A stretch of 36,063 nt of DNA from NCBI GenBank assembly GCA_964458335.1, contig CAYWIJ010000011.1, positions 1-36,063 on the forward strand, in the 5' to 3' direction. Under the pieces are notes generated by a model, which was given only the letters and a program-made list of their open reading frames with translations, did no database searches and was not told the DNA's origin. The position numbers and the translations under genes were made by a program. Below, one piece after another: positions 7,179 to 17,096 of this stretch (position 1 is the first letter of the stretch; each line of letters begins with the position of its first letter). This DNA is from Aalborg-AAW-1 sp964458335. Its GTDB lineage: Bacteria; Patescibacteriota; Gracilibacteria; Absconditabacterales; Absconditicoccaceae.

Positions 7179-8702
7179 CTATTTCCTCAACTCAACCTCC
7201 AACAAACTCTTCGCTTTATTCGGATCAATCTTCCCCGCGAGAGCTTTCATCACTTGTCCGACAAAAAATCCGATGGTCGTTTCTTTTCATCATTTATACT
7301 GTTCTACAATGCTTGGATTATCCATAAGGACTTTTTGTACTACTGTGAGTATTTCATCATCATTCGATCCTGCTTGATCAAATCAGAGTTCTTTCACTAA
7401 TTCCTCAGCCGACTTTCCTGTAGCGATCATCTGTTCCATGATCATCTTGTATTGATTGCTGATGAGCTTTCCTTCTTCTATCATACGCAAAAATACGACA
7501 AACTGACCTCTCTCGAACTTCAACTCAGACAGGGTCAGGAAGTGTTCTTTGGTATACGCTAACATTGGTCCAGCAATTCGTTTGACGGTTTCCTTAGGAT
7601 CACATCCGTCATCCAGACAAGCAAGGAAATAATCCAGCGTTTCTTTATCATTGATCAGGGCATTAATATATTCTTTGTTGAATCCAAACTCTTGGCGACA
7701 ACGCATGATAAAGACTGATGGTAAGAGAAGTGGTGCAGCATCGACGGCATCGAGAATCTCACGAGTAATCGTCAGTGGTGGAAGATCAGGTTCTGGGAAA
7801 TAACGATAATCGAGGGCATCTTCTTTCGATCTCATGACAAAGGATTCTCCTGTTATATCATCCCATCTACGGGTCGCTTGTTCAATTTGCCCTCCTGACT
7901 CTAAGACCGTCACTTGTCTGGCATATTCATGATCGATTGCTCTCATGATGGCTGAGATAGAGTTCATATTTTTGATCTCGTTTCTGGTACCTAATGGGGG
8001 TGTCATCGCGAGCGAAGCGTGGCGATCCACTTCACTATGGATTGCTTCGTCCCTTCCCCCAGGAGGACTTCCTTCGGGGCGCGCAATGACAGGAGAAATC
8101 GAAATATTCACATCGACTCTCATCTGACCTTTCTCCATATCCGCATCAGAGATATCATTATAACGTGCTATTCTTTGCAGTTCTTTGAGAAAGGAGGCGA
8201 CTTGTTCTCCACTATGGAACTCTGGTTTCGTCACAATCTCAATCAGAGGAGTAGCGGCACGATTATAGTCGATAAGACTTGCTCCTTGGGTGTGGATAGA
8301 CTTCGCCGTATCGGTTTCCATTTGGATCTGTTGGATACCTATCGACTCAGATGTTTCAAAACTTTCTCCAAAAAATTCGAGCTGACCGTCCGTCATAGTT
8401 GGGGAGTGAAATTGGGTGATCTGGTATCCCATCGGAAGATCTGGATAGAAGTAGGACTTACGATCAAATCCCGATACATCGTGAAAGGTACAATGCAAGG
8501 CACGACCCATCAGAAGCGACTTCATCATCGGTTCATACTGTAAGACGGGTAATGCTCCTGGCTGTCCAGTACAAACCGGACAGATATTGCTGTTGGGGAC
8601 GAGCATCTCCATATCTTGGCTATTCGTACAGGCACAGAAGAGCTTAGTATTGGATTTGACTTTGAGATGAATTTCGAGACCGATCGTGAGAAAGTAGGAC
8701 AT
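7179..8702 (-). CDS. gatB: Aspartyl/glutamyl-tRNA amidotransferase subunit B, with an in-frame repeat insertion
   Basis: GatB of the GatCAB complex converts Glu-tRNA(Gln) and Asp-tRNA(Asn) to the amides. 507 residues from ATG 8702 (MSYFLTIGLEIHLKVKSNTK); a TTG eight codons upstream is less likely. Family hallmarks are NSNICPVCTGQPGALPVLQ, FDRKSYFYPDLPMGYQITQF, EIVTKPEFHSGEQ, DVNISIS...LGTRNEIKNMNS, DYRYFPEPDLPPL and the tail IGFFVGQVMKALAGKIDPNK. The usual length is about 475; the extra roughly 30 residues come from the element at 8002-8090 between NISI and LGTRNEIK. The first 440 codons hold no TGA; three occur in the last 70. GatA and GatC are not in the window. Confidence 0.96.
8002..8090. 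repeat. Inverted-repeat (MITE/REP-like) element, copy 3, in frame inside gatB
   Basis: 91 bp (8002-8092) identical to 185-275 in recG. On the gatB strand it yields VIARPEGSPPGGRDEAIH...DRHASLAMT between two conserved GatB motifs. It uses the same reading frame and orientation relative to the host gene as in recG. Confidence 0.93.
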
Positions 8703-8738
8703 ACAATGAAAGAAACAATAAGGCAAAATAATAGTCAG

Positions 8739-8766
8739 ATAGTAGTCTTTTTGTCTCTCATTTCAA
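8739..8766 (-). promoter_or_regulatory. Possible gatB promoter
   Basis: TTGAAA (8761-8766), 16-bp spacer, TACTAT (8739-8744), about 37 bp before ATG 8702. Confidence 0.4.
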
Positions 8767-8793
8767 GTAATAGTATATGATGTAATGTTGATA

Positions 8794-8821
8794 TTGATAT
8801 TTATGAGAAAATAGTTATAAT
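8794..8821 (+). promoter_or_regulatory. Promoter of the 262-aa hypothetical gene
   Basis: TTGATA (8794-8799), 16-bp spacer, perfect TATAAT (8816-8821), giving a leader of about 26 nt before ATG 8854. Confidence 0.6.
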
Positions 8822-8853
8822 ATATAACTATACTTTATGTTATACAAACAATA

Positions 8854-9642
8854 ATGACACTAGATACTTTACACGATGACTATATTGAATATCCATTTCT
8901 TCAAGAAAATTACAATACTCGTCTTAAAAAATTTGCCTATACATTACAGTGATTACCATATCAACAAGATATTCTTTTTGAATTGTGAGAGAGAGGACCT
9001 CTTTGGAAGAAATTGGTAAATAAAGTGCTGACGCATACCCGCACTTCACAAGAAGAGATTATGGAAGTTTTTCAAGATATCAAAATTAAAAGAGATAAGA
9101 TGATAGAAAAAAAATATAGTACTCAATTACATAATACGATGTGGGAAGAAACTATTAGTGCTGAAAAGAATAAATTTAATACTAAACAATGATTTGATTT
9201 ATTTGTACAATTTAATAATTTACAGACAAGTATTCAATGAAAAGACAAAATTTCTCATAAAGAATACGCAGATTTTATAAAAAAATTGACAACAATCTAT
9301 TATAAAAAACCTATTGCACAGGCTAAAATGAGTAATACTTTTAAAGCCTTTCCTATTAAAAAATCAGATATCATAAAAATTATTAATACTATTGCAGTGC
9401 ATGAAGATTTAGGAAATTTAGAAAAAGAAACCATTATAGAGAATTTAAGAAAAAATGGACCATTAGATTTGATATACAAAGCAATGTTAGAATATCCATC
9501 TCATTATAACGATCTTGTAGATTTTGTAGTAGAATATTATGAACAAACAAAAGATTTTACTCCTAGTTATTTTGAACAAGCACTGAAGAATTATACTGAT
9601 TCTCTTGCTGAAGAGAAGAGTAATAAAAATAGTGAAGAATAA
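8854..9642 (+). CDS. Hypothetical protein, 262 aa, soluble and helical
   Basis: Not recognised. A continuous code-25 frame from ATG 8854 to TAA 9640, with TGA glycines in LQGLPYQQ, FELGERG, KQGFDLF and IQGKDK. It is Lys/Glu/Tyr-rich with predicted helices (QEEIMEVFQDIKIKRDKMIE, HKEYADFIKKLTTIYYKK, DLVDFVVEYYEQTK) and a charged tail EEKSNKNSEE. No signal peptide, membrane segment or known motif is seen. It stands alone on the plus strand between divergent gatB and the convergent metallo-hydrolase gene. Confidence 0.78.
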
Positions 9643-9656
9643 TCAGAAAATACAAC

Positions 9657-10478
9657 CTATTCTAGTATATAACTTTCACCAATAGTGTCTAATCAGAGTT
9701 GTATGTTTGAATCCTGTTCAAGAGCTACTTTTAGTCTTTCCATAGGTGCAGTTCTTTTTTCTTTACTGAGCATAAAAGTATTCCAGTGAATAGGAATAAA
9801 TACTTTACTATTCATATCTTTTGCCATTTTGAGAGACTCTTCTGGAGTGCAATGCTGAAATCTGAAAGGATCGTATGCACCGATAGGCATGATGGCAACA
9901 TCGACATGTTCAGTATGTCGTTTCTTGAAAGCATGAGTATAAGCAGTATCTCCTCAGAAAACTATTTCCTTCTTGTGATTGTTTTGTTGAAATTCTATCA
10001 TGTATGAGTTGTGTCATGCTCCATTAAGTTTTTCTTGTGAGCGATCTGCATTTCGGGGATATCTTGCTCATCGATGTCTTGTTTCTCCTGCGGTGATACG
10101 CACTCCTAGTATTTCTAATTCTTGATCTCGATCGAGTTCATATACTTCTTTCCACTGAAATCTTTTAACCCATCTTTGGGTATTCATAGCTGTTATACAG
10201 GCGATTTTGTATGGTTGTTTACGAGTAATGGCTTGTAAGGTTTGTACATCCAGATGATCCATATGAGCATGAGAAAGTAATACTATATCAATAGGCGGTA
10301 ATTGTTCGACCGTCATAGCTGGAGGAGTATATCTTTTCAGACCCATAGTAGGAAATCCCCATAACTTTATTCCAATACGAGAAAAGAGTACTGGATCAGT
10401 AAGAAGAGTCAGATAAGGAAATTCTATCAATATAGTAGAGTGTCCTAATCGAGTAATAGTAGTAGATTCTTTCATCAT
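9657..10478 (-). CDS. Metallo-beta-lactamase-fold hydrolase, NAPE-PLD / RomA-like
   Basis: 273 residues from ATG 10478 (a second ATG follows at once). TRLGHSTILIE and LLTDPVLFSR form the N-terminal strands, and SHAHMDHLD (His70, 72, Asp74, His75) is the zinc-binding motif. ELDRDQELE, FGGDTAYT (metal Asp), MPIGAYDPFRFQHCTPEES and PIHWNTFMLSKEK match the order in the N-acyl-phosphatidylethanolamine phospholipase D group (family HWGTF appears as HWNTF). Bacterial members are poorly defined lipid or lactone hydrolases. The stop of the upstream membrane-protein gene touches this start (TAGATGATG), indicating translational coupling. Gly in RGARYP, GAGHN and FGGDT is partly TGA. Confidence 0.88.
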
Positions 10479-10991
10479 CTATGATGAAGTGGATAAAGAA
10501 GTATGTATTGTTTTACTTTGTTCATAAAGAATTTCATAGGGAATATTTTGCTGAAGATAATAGATGAGGACGCTGGCAAGATTATCACTATGTTGTTCAT
10601 TAAGATAGTGAAAAAACTCATAATCCTGACCTTCATGAACAATAAGGAGTAGTGATTTTGTGTCAGTATTATTGTTCTTTGCTTTAAGATAACTTATGTT
10701 TTCTTGATTATAGAGTTGTTTTTTGATGAGACTGACAGGAGTAAAACTGTAAGTGAGGGGTGTATCATAGACTTGAGCTATATGGTAGAGCATTGTTCTG
10801 ATAATACTATAACGATACCAAAAAAACCATTGAAAAAGCACTGATAATATCAATATAAGACCACAATTCCCTATGACAATCCATCTTACTATTTGCCATC
10901 ACTGATCTGTGGGATGCCATATAAAAATAGCAATGAGAAGAACGATGATAATCAGTCAGAGAGTAATATTCCTTTTTGTAAAAACTTGCAT
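10479..10991 (-). CDS. Small membrane protein, two predicted N-terminal TM helices
   Basis: 170 residues. Two hydrophobic segments at about residues 10-27 (LGLIIIVLLIAIFIW) and 36-58 (IVIGNCGLILILSVLFQW) are followed by a soluble part of about 110 residues with no motif I recognise (KSLLLIVHEGQDYEFFHYL, NLASVLIYYLQQNIPYEIL). Its TAG abuts the ATG of the NAPE-PLD-like hydrolase, so the two are probably made together and may act together at the membrane (inference). ATG 10991 lies 28 bp past the pyruvate kinase stop, on the same strand. Confidence 0.75.
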
Positions 10992-11019
10992 ACTACAATG
11001 AGAAGAATGATAAATACTC

Positions 11020-12471
11020 TTATCCAAGATATGATTTGGCTTGTACAATCTCTAAAGACGGATAGACATCATCACCTTTTACAATATCGGTAATAACGAT
11101 CACATTATCATGTGGTTGGATGTCTTCAGTAGCTACTAATGTTTGGAGAGCTTTTTCTAAACCATTGATATGATAATCATAATCTCCAAATCTAGATTTA
11201 ATACCAAAATAGAGTGCAGCGTTGGTAAATGTATTCCAATTCTTTGTAAAAGCGAATACATTCGGTTTTGGTCTATAAGAAGCAGCAATTTTTGCTAATC
11301 TACCTGTCCTTGTAAAAATAATAATATTATTGATTCATAGATTATCAGAAATCGCTATAGCGCTTCTCATAAGAGCCTTTCTTTGTAAGTCAATATCTGA
11401 AGTATAATTATTATTAGAAAATTCTTTATAATGATATTGGATATTAGATTCGGCTTGCATAATTACTTTATTCATCATTTGGATGGCTTCTAAAGGATAT
11501 TTACCCTGTGCGGTTTCTCCAGATGTCATCACAGCATCAGCTTTTTGCATCACAGCATTGAAAATATCTGATACTTCAGCTCTAGTTGGAAAAGGAATTT
11601 CCATCATACTTTCAATAAGTTGTGTTGCAACAATGACTAACTTACCATTGAGTTTACAAAGATCCACAATTTTCTTTTGCCACATGGGAATGAGTGAAAT
11701 GTCTATTTCAATTCCAAGATCTCCACGTGCTACCATAATACCATCAGAAGTATGTACAATTTCCTCAATATTATCAAGCCCTTCTTGATTTTCTATTTTA
11801 GAAATAATTTCCATAGATTGTCCATGTCCATATTGATCAAGAAGATCACGAAGTTCTTGAACATGAGACGCATTTCTCACAAAACTCATTGCAATATAAT
11901 TAAATCCTTGTTCAATACAAAAACTTACATCTTCTTTATCTTGTTGACTCAGACCAGGTAGTTTGATTTGTATACCAGGTAAATTCACATGTCTACGTTG
12001 TTTAATAGTAATATCATTCAGCGCTTCTACAAGTAAGTAATTACTACCTTTTTCTTTGACAATGACATCAAAAATTCCAGATTCGATCTTGATGATATGT
12101 CCAATTTCAAGATCTTGTACAAGACAAGAATAATCACAATATTGATCAAGCTCTCAAAGTTCTGCTTTTTTATCAATAAATATTTTGAATATATTACCTT
12201 TTTTATAAGTTCTAGTGCCTTCGTAATCACCTAATCTAATTTCAGGACCTTTCAGATCTCCAAGAAGTGCGAGTTTTGTGATTCCTTCTTTATTTAATCT
12301 ATGTACGATCTCTGTAATACGAGCAGCATTTTCATAATCTGCATGAGAAAAATTGATTCTTACTACATTTACACCAGCTTTATAGAGAGTAATAATTTTG
12401 TCTTCAGTCCATGTGGCTGGTCAAATTGAGGCAATGATTTTTGTTTTTTTTATAAAGAGATGAGGATTCAT
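11020..12471 (-). CDS. pyk: Pyruvate kinase
   Basis: 483 residues, catalysing phosphoenolpyruvate + ADP to pyruvate + ATP. KKTKIIASIGPATWTEDKI and GVNVVRINFSHADYE are at the N-terminus, LGDLKGPEIRLG follows, the B-domain spans about 75-160, then ISKIENQEGLDNIEEI (catalytic Lys), GIMVARGDLGIEI, VATQLIESMMEIPFPTRAEV and SGETAQGKYPLEA. The C-terminal domain ends in VIVITDIVKGDDVYPSLEIV. Length is normal. Only a few glycines are TGA (SIGP, LGEL, LGIN). ATG 12471 has no Shine-Dalgarno sequence. It is followed downstream by the 170-aa membrane protein gene and preceded by the 152-aa membrane protein gene. Confidence 0.97.
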
Positions 12472-12492
12472 AATTCAAATAATAAATAAAGA

Positions 12493-12951
12493 TTATAAAA
12501 ATGATTCGTATCACCACCTCACGGATCATCATAGATTTTTAAAATAAAGATTCCGTTGATGAGGAGGAGTGGGATCAGATTCAAGTACTGAATCTCATGA
12601 AGATCATAGTATGGCCCCAGAATTCTGTACAATATATCCACTATATTGGGAAATATCTGATCCTGTTATAGTAATAATATTAATAATTTTTTCTCAAGCA
12701 AAGATTTGATTGTTTTCATGAGCAAAGAAATAAGGAGCATATTCTGACTTGAGATAGGGAGCAAGAAAGTTGTTGATGTATTCTGTATGGTCTTGCGTGT
12801 CAGCAACATTGATTTTTACTTCATCAATAGAAGTAAGAATGTTTTGATGATTGACTATTGCTCTAATAGCACTGATCATGAGCAAAATATTGAGTACAAT
12901 CAATCCATACTTAATAAGTGATATATGTTCTTTATATCGAGATGAAAACAC
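12493..12951 (-). CDS. Hypothetical single-pass membrane protein
   Basis: 152 residues from GTG 12951, 8 bp after the nrdR stop and therefore probably in the same transcript. Residues 13-31 (YGLIVLNILLMISAIRAIV) form a membrane anchor. The rest, including DEVKINVADTQDHTEYINNF and a Gly/Ser-rich C-terminal stretch with several TGA glycines, is predicted to be outside. No known domain is recognised. Confidence 0.68.
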
Positions 12952-12959
12952 TGTTATGA

Positions 12960-13397
12960 TTAGCTAATAAAATCTTTAAAATCATCAATAGTTTTGAATT
13001 GTTTATAAACGGAAGCGAATCTAAGATACGCAACAAAATCAACATCTTTCAGTGCATCTACGACATCTTCTCCAACTGTTTGTGAACTTATTTCATTGCC
13101 TTGTTCAAGCCATTTGATTTCAAGATTAGTAATAAGATTGTGAATTGTTTCTACACTAACGAGATTTCTTTTTGCAAAAGCAAGCATGATAGCTTTTTTG
13201 AGTTTATCTCTGTTATAAAGTTCTTTAGTACCATCTTTTTTGATGACCATAAGCTCAGTAAATCCTACTCTTTCAAAAGTAGTGAATCTTACACCACACC
13301 CAAGACATTCTCTACGACGTCTGATAGTTGTGTTATTATCTACATCTCTAGAATCCGTTACTTTAGTTTCATCGTGATGACAACGAGGACATTGCAT
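12960..13397 (-). CDS. nrdR: Transcriptional repressor NrdR
   Basis: 145 residues, full family length. An N-terminal zinc ribbon with CPRC (Cys3, 6) and CLGC (Cys31, 34) frames TDSRDVDNNTTIRRRREC and GVRFTTFERV. The ATP-cone follows: VIKKDGTKELYNRDKLKKAI, SSQTVGEDVVDALKDVDFVA and YLRFASVYKQF. NrdR senses dATP/ATP and represses ribonucleotide reductase genes, none of which is in the window. There is no TGA codon in the gene. The 263 bp upstream contain ACACTATAT at about 13513-13521, one half of an NrdR box; the other half does not match, so autoregulation is only a possibility. Confidence 0.97.
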   Translation of the reverse strand: MQCPRCHHDETKVTDSRDVDNNTTIRRRRECLGCGVRFTTFERVGFTELMVIKKDGTKELYNRDKLKKAIMLAFAKRNLVSVETIHNLITNLEIKWLEQGNEISSQTVGEDVVDALKDVDFVAYLRFASVYKQFKTIDDFKDFIS

Positions 13398-13649
13398 AAT
13401 TAGTTGAGAGTGAAGAGTTAAAAGTGTAGAGTTGGTGATTTAGTGAATTAGATGTTAGTTATGAGAAGGATTGGAGATTATGTATTGCGAATTACAAATA
13501 GATTGATAGTGATATAGTGTCATAGGAGTAGAGTGATAAGTGACAAGTTATAAATTAGGGAGTTACTTGTTATTCCTTCAAAAAAAGAATTTCTGTGTGT
13601 TTATTAACATATGTTTATTGTAATAGAACGTATCACACCTTTCTTATAA
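13398..13649. other. Intergenic region between nrdR and clpC
   Basis: No reading frame of note. The nrdR-proximal part is made of short, decayed AT/GA words (for example gagttaaaagtgtagagttggtgatttagtg) of a kind also seen at about 18770, 20990, 22990 and 34120. The clpC-proximal part ends in a terminator. A half NrdR-box-like site is at about 13513. Confidence 0.5.
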
Positions 13650-13683
13650 AACATAAAACTCCTTCAGTGGATTGAAAGGAGTT
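13650..13683 (-). terminator. Intrinsic terminator of clpC
   Basis: On the minus strand AACTCCTTTC and GAAGGAGTT form a stem around AATCCACT, followed by TTTATGTTTTAT. It begins 10 bp after the clpC stop codon. Confidence 0.7.
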
Positions 13684-13692
13684 AATAGGAAA

Positions 13693-16517
13693 TTACTTTG
13701 TTTTTGTTTTTTTGCTTCATGATTGTTTATTTTCTACTAGATTCTTCTTCGCCCCTCCTCCTCTCTCTTCATTCGAGTTAAGTCAGAGGTTATGTCATAC
13801 TTCTTGTACCTCTGCTGCCTCTTTTACTTCTTTTGCTGCGTTACTATTCATTACTTGATCAATCAGTTCTGGTTCTATGGTATCATAGATATATTTTTCA
13901 ATAGGTCTTGCTCAGAATTGAGGATTATAGATTTCATTAATAGTGTCAGTTATCTTTTTGTCAGAATAATTTGGTATATGAAGACCAGACTTCTGTGCCC
14001 AAATAGAGAGAAATTCATTTAGTTTTATTTTGAAAATATCTTTCATAAGATCTTTACTAATTGGTTTGAAAATGATGCTATAATCAATCCTATTTTGAAG
14101 TTCTGGTGAAATAAATTCTTTTACATGTTCTTTCACTCTATCTGTAATTTGCTTCCATTCACTGTCAGAATATTCAGTATTCTTTTCATGAAGAGATTGG
14201 TCTCCGAATCCGATAGATGCTTTTTTCTTGCCAAATTCTTCTGCTCATAAATTAGAAGTCATAATAATGATGGTGCTTTTGAATGAGATTACACGACCTT
14301 TATTATCTTTGATTTGTCCTTCATCAAAAATCTGTAAAAGAATATTGAGAACATCACGATTTGCTTTTTCAATTTCATCCAAAAGGATGACAGAATAGGG
14401 TTTTCTTCTCACTTGTTCAGTAAGGAGACCTCCAGATTCATATCCGACATATCCAGGAGCAGAACCGATAAGTTTGGATACGGTATAAGTTTCCATAAAT
14501 TCAGACATATCAACACGAATCATTGCTTTCTCATCCCCAAAATATTCTTGTGCAATAAGTTTAGCAAGATAGGTTTTACCGACTCCAGAAGGACCGAGGA
14601 AGAGGAATGATGCGATAGGTTTATTTCTTTCTACCACAGAAAGTCTACTTCTTTGAATAGTTTTCACTACTGATGCGACGGCCTCATCTTGTCCAAGAAT
14701 TTTCGTACTAAGATGTTCTTGCAATCTTTGGAGTTTATCAATCTCTGACTCGGTCACAATAGAAGTTGGAACTCACGTTTTGTCGGCCAATACACGTCAG
14801 ATATCTTGTGTATCTACAACAGGACGAAGATGAAGCGGTAATGCTTTAGAACTTCTGACGGTATGAAGTTTGTCTTTGAGAGCTTTTTCTTTGAGTTTAA
14901 GTTCAGCTGCTAAGAAATAATCTTGTTCTGCGATAGCAGCTTGAATTTGTTTTGTCACTTGTTGTATTTCTTGATTCAGTTCTTGGTGATGTTCGTCTTT
15001 TTCGAGAGTAGTAGTAAGGGTAGAGGCACGAGCAGCAGCTTCATCAATGATATCGATAGCTTTGTCAGGAAAATGTTTATTCATAATATATCTTTGTGCA
15101 AGTTTAATAGCACTCTCAATACTTTCATCTGTGATACGAACATTATGAAACTCTTCAAAATGTGACTTTAGTCAGAGCAAGATTGTTTTGGTATCTTCTA
15201 GACTTGGTTCATTGATGTAAATTTCTTGGAATCTACGCTTAAGGGCCGCATCTTTTTCGATATGTTGTTGATATTCATCAAAGGTTGTGGCTGCGATAAG
15301 CTTCAATCTTCCTCTCGCAANNNNNNNNNNGGTTTAATAAGCTGTGCAGCATCATCAGTTCCTGTAGCGCCACCAGCACCGATCATCGTGTGAATTTCGT
15401 CGATAAAGAGGATAATATTATTCATAGGATCAGTTGCCTCTGCCATGATAGCTTTGAAACGAGCTTCAAAATCTCCTCTGTATTTTGTTCCTGCTACTAT
15501 ACTAGATATATCAAGCATCACAATTCTCTTATTTTTGAGTTTTTCAGGAACCGTCCCAGCAACGATATGTTGAGCAAGTCACTCTACAATAGCTGTTTTT
15601 CCTACTCCTGCTTCTCCAATAAGGAGAGGATTTGATTTGGTCTTTCTGAGAAGAGTATAGGTCATTTGCTCAATCTCTTGTTGTCTTCAAATAACGGGAT
15701 CCAAGCGACCTTCTTTGGCTTCATGGGTGAGATCAGTTCCATAAATATCTACCATAAGTTTTTTTTCTTTGGTCTTTTTGTCAGTTGTACTTGTGGGTGT
15801 TGTCTCTTGATCTTCTTGATCAATCACATCAGATTCATAATTATTATGTGGAAAGAGTTTTCCATCACTATCTTCGATAAATTGTTGCTCAGATTGTATT
15901 CCAAACGCTTGAATGAGAGTATCAATTTCTTGTGAGGTTGTAATAGATAACATTGCAATTTCATCAGCTTCTAAAGAAAGTCTTTTCATTAGTGTAGTGA
16001 CGATATTCAAAAAAGCAAATGATCCTGACTCTAAGAGGATATTATTTTCGGACAAACGATGAGTCTGTGATATAATGTTCTTGACAGAAATATTGTTTTC
16101 TTTGCAATATTTTTTGAAAGTAGGAGAGAGGTCATGAAGTGCTCCATACCATACTGCAAAAAAGTCTAGATGTTTCAGTCCTTGATTAGAAAGGATATTA
16201 TGATTTTTGAGGATAAATTCTGGTATTTGAAGAGATTGATGTGTTCCCAAAAAATCTATACTAGTAACATCTGGAGTTGGATACTGTGATGAATATGTCT
16301 TGAAATAGTGAAGTAATACTTTCGCTTGTTCTACTCCTACTAATTTCCAAAAGATTCCAAACATTTCAGGGTGTCTATGTGATCGTTCTATAAGTCCACG
16401 AATCATATCTTCGCCACGAGCTATAGTATGATGTTGTTTGATCTGTTGTTGTTGGATAAGATAGAAAAGAGTATCAATATGATCTGCAATAATGCAGTTA
16501 ATAAATGGTTTTTGCAT
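13693..16517 (-). CDS. clpC: ATP-dependent Clp protease ATP-binding subunit, ClpC/ClpA type
   Basis: About 940 residues, interrupted by 10 N (15321-15330) where the frame changes. ATG 16517. Residues 1-270 are a poorly conserved Clp-N-like region, then a highly charged linker. D1 starts EGRLDPVIGRQQEIEQM (invariant Gly = TGA) with Walker A GEAGVGKT, Walker B IILFIDEIHTMIGAG and ARGRLKLIAATTFDEY. A short M-domain with a UVR-like stretch (EQDYFLAAELKLKEKALKDK) makes it ClpC-like rather than ClpB. D2 has FLFLGPSGVGKTYLAKL, MSEFMETYTVSKLIGSAPGY and VILLDEIEKANRDVLNILLQ. ASIGFGDQ is an IGF loop for docking ClpP. A Lys-rich tail (SKKTKTK) ends it. ClpP is not in the window. Confidence 0.95.
15321..15330. 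other. Assembly gap (10 N) inside clpC
   Basis: Sequence on the two sides is in different frames (AAQLIKP before, ARGRLKL after on the coding strand). Little is missing from the D1 domain, so the true gap is probably short and not 10 bp. Confidence 0.9.
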
Positions 16518-16559
16518 AGATTGTGTCTGTGTTGTGTGAGATAAAAAACCTCTTCATTT

Positions 16560-16588
16560 ACTATACAGATTTTGGTGATCGAGTGCAA
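16560..16588 (-). promoter_or_regulatory. clpC promoter
   Basis: -35 TTGCAC (16583-16588), 17-bp spacer, -10 TATAGT (16560-16565), about 43 bp before ATG 16517. A second, weaker candidate lies upstream: TTGACT (16650-16655), 17 bp, TAGACT (16627-16632). Confidence 0.6.
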
Positions 16589-16673
16589 GGAAATTTTTGA
16601 AAAAAGGGCTATAAAAAATCGGATTAAGTCTAGTGAATTTACCAATAAAAGTCAAGTACATTTAAATTCTCTC

Positions 16674-16701
16674 TTGCTTTTACTGAAAATATCCGTATAC
16701 T
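16674..16701 (+). promoter_or_regulatory. Possible promoter of the DEAD-box helicase gene
   Basis: TTGCTT (16674-16679), 16-bp spacer, TATACT (16696-16701). If used, it gives a leader of about 390 nt before ATG 17097. Confidence 0.45.
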
Positions 16702-16707
16702 ACTCCT

Positions 16708-17096
16708 GATTGATTTCTATCTCACTGTTCTCACAATGTTGGAAGGACAAAGGTGAAGATAATACATTCTAAAGAGATTATAGAGAAGAGTATGGCTGAA
16801 ATTATTCTCTACAGATACGATGCTAGTAACATTCTAAATACATTACTTATTTTCGTACATTCATATATGAGCTCTAGGATATTGCTCATTATCGATAGAA
16901 ATCAATACTTATTGACAAGGAAAATCGCAAGAAATTATAAATTTTGAATGATAAATTGTAAATTTTTCGAGATGATTAAGCCGTTATCACAGAGATCACA
17001 TACGAAGTGTGATAGGGAGGTTTTCGTTGTTTATAGATCGAGCAGGACTCGATAGGTGTCAGAGACATCACTATTTTTATTCGTATTAATTTTTTT
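16708..17096 (+). other. Long putative 5' leader of the DEAD-box helicase, with hairpins near the start codon
   Basis: About 390 bp with no convincing protein-coding frame; a 64-codon frame at 16753-16947 looks non-coding. The last 110 bp contain three compact hairpins: atcaca/tgtgat (16995-17000 with 17008-17013), atcgag/ctcgat (17037-17042 with 17048-17053) and gtgtc/gacat (17056-17060 with 17064-17068). Long structured leaders control some bacterial cold-induced RNA helicases; whether this one is regulatory or holds a separate small RNA is unknown. Confidence 0.4.

Noticed and set aside
16753..16947. 64-codon plus-strand frame in the helicase leader
   Set aside because: Composition like random AT-rich DNA, no start context, no recognisable motif; more likely part of an untranslated leader.
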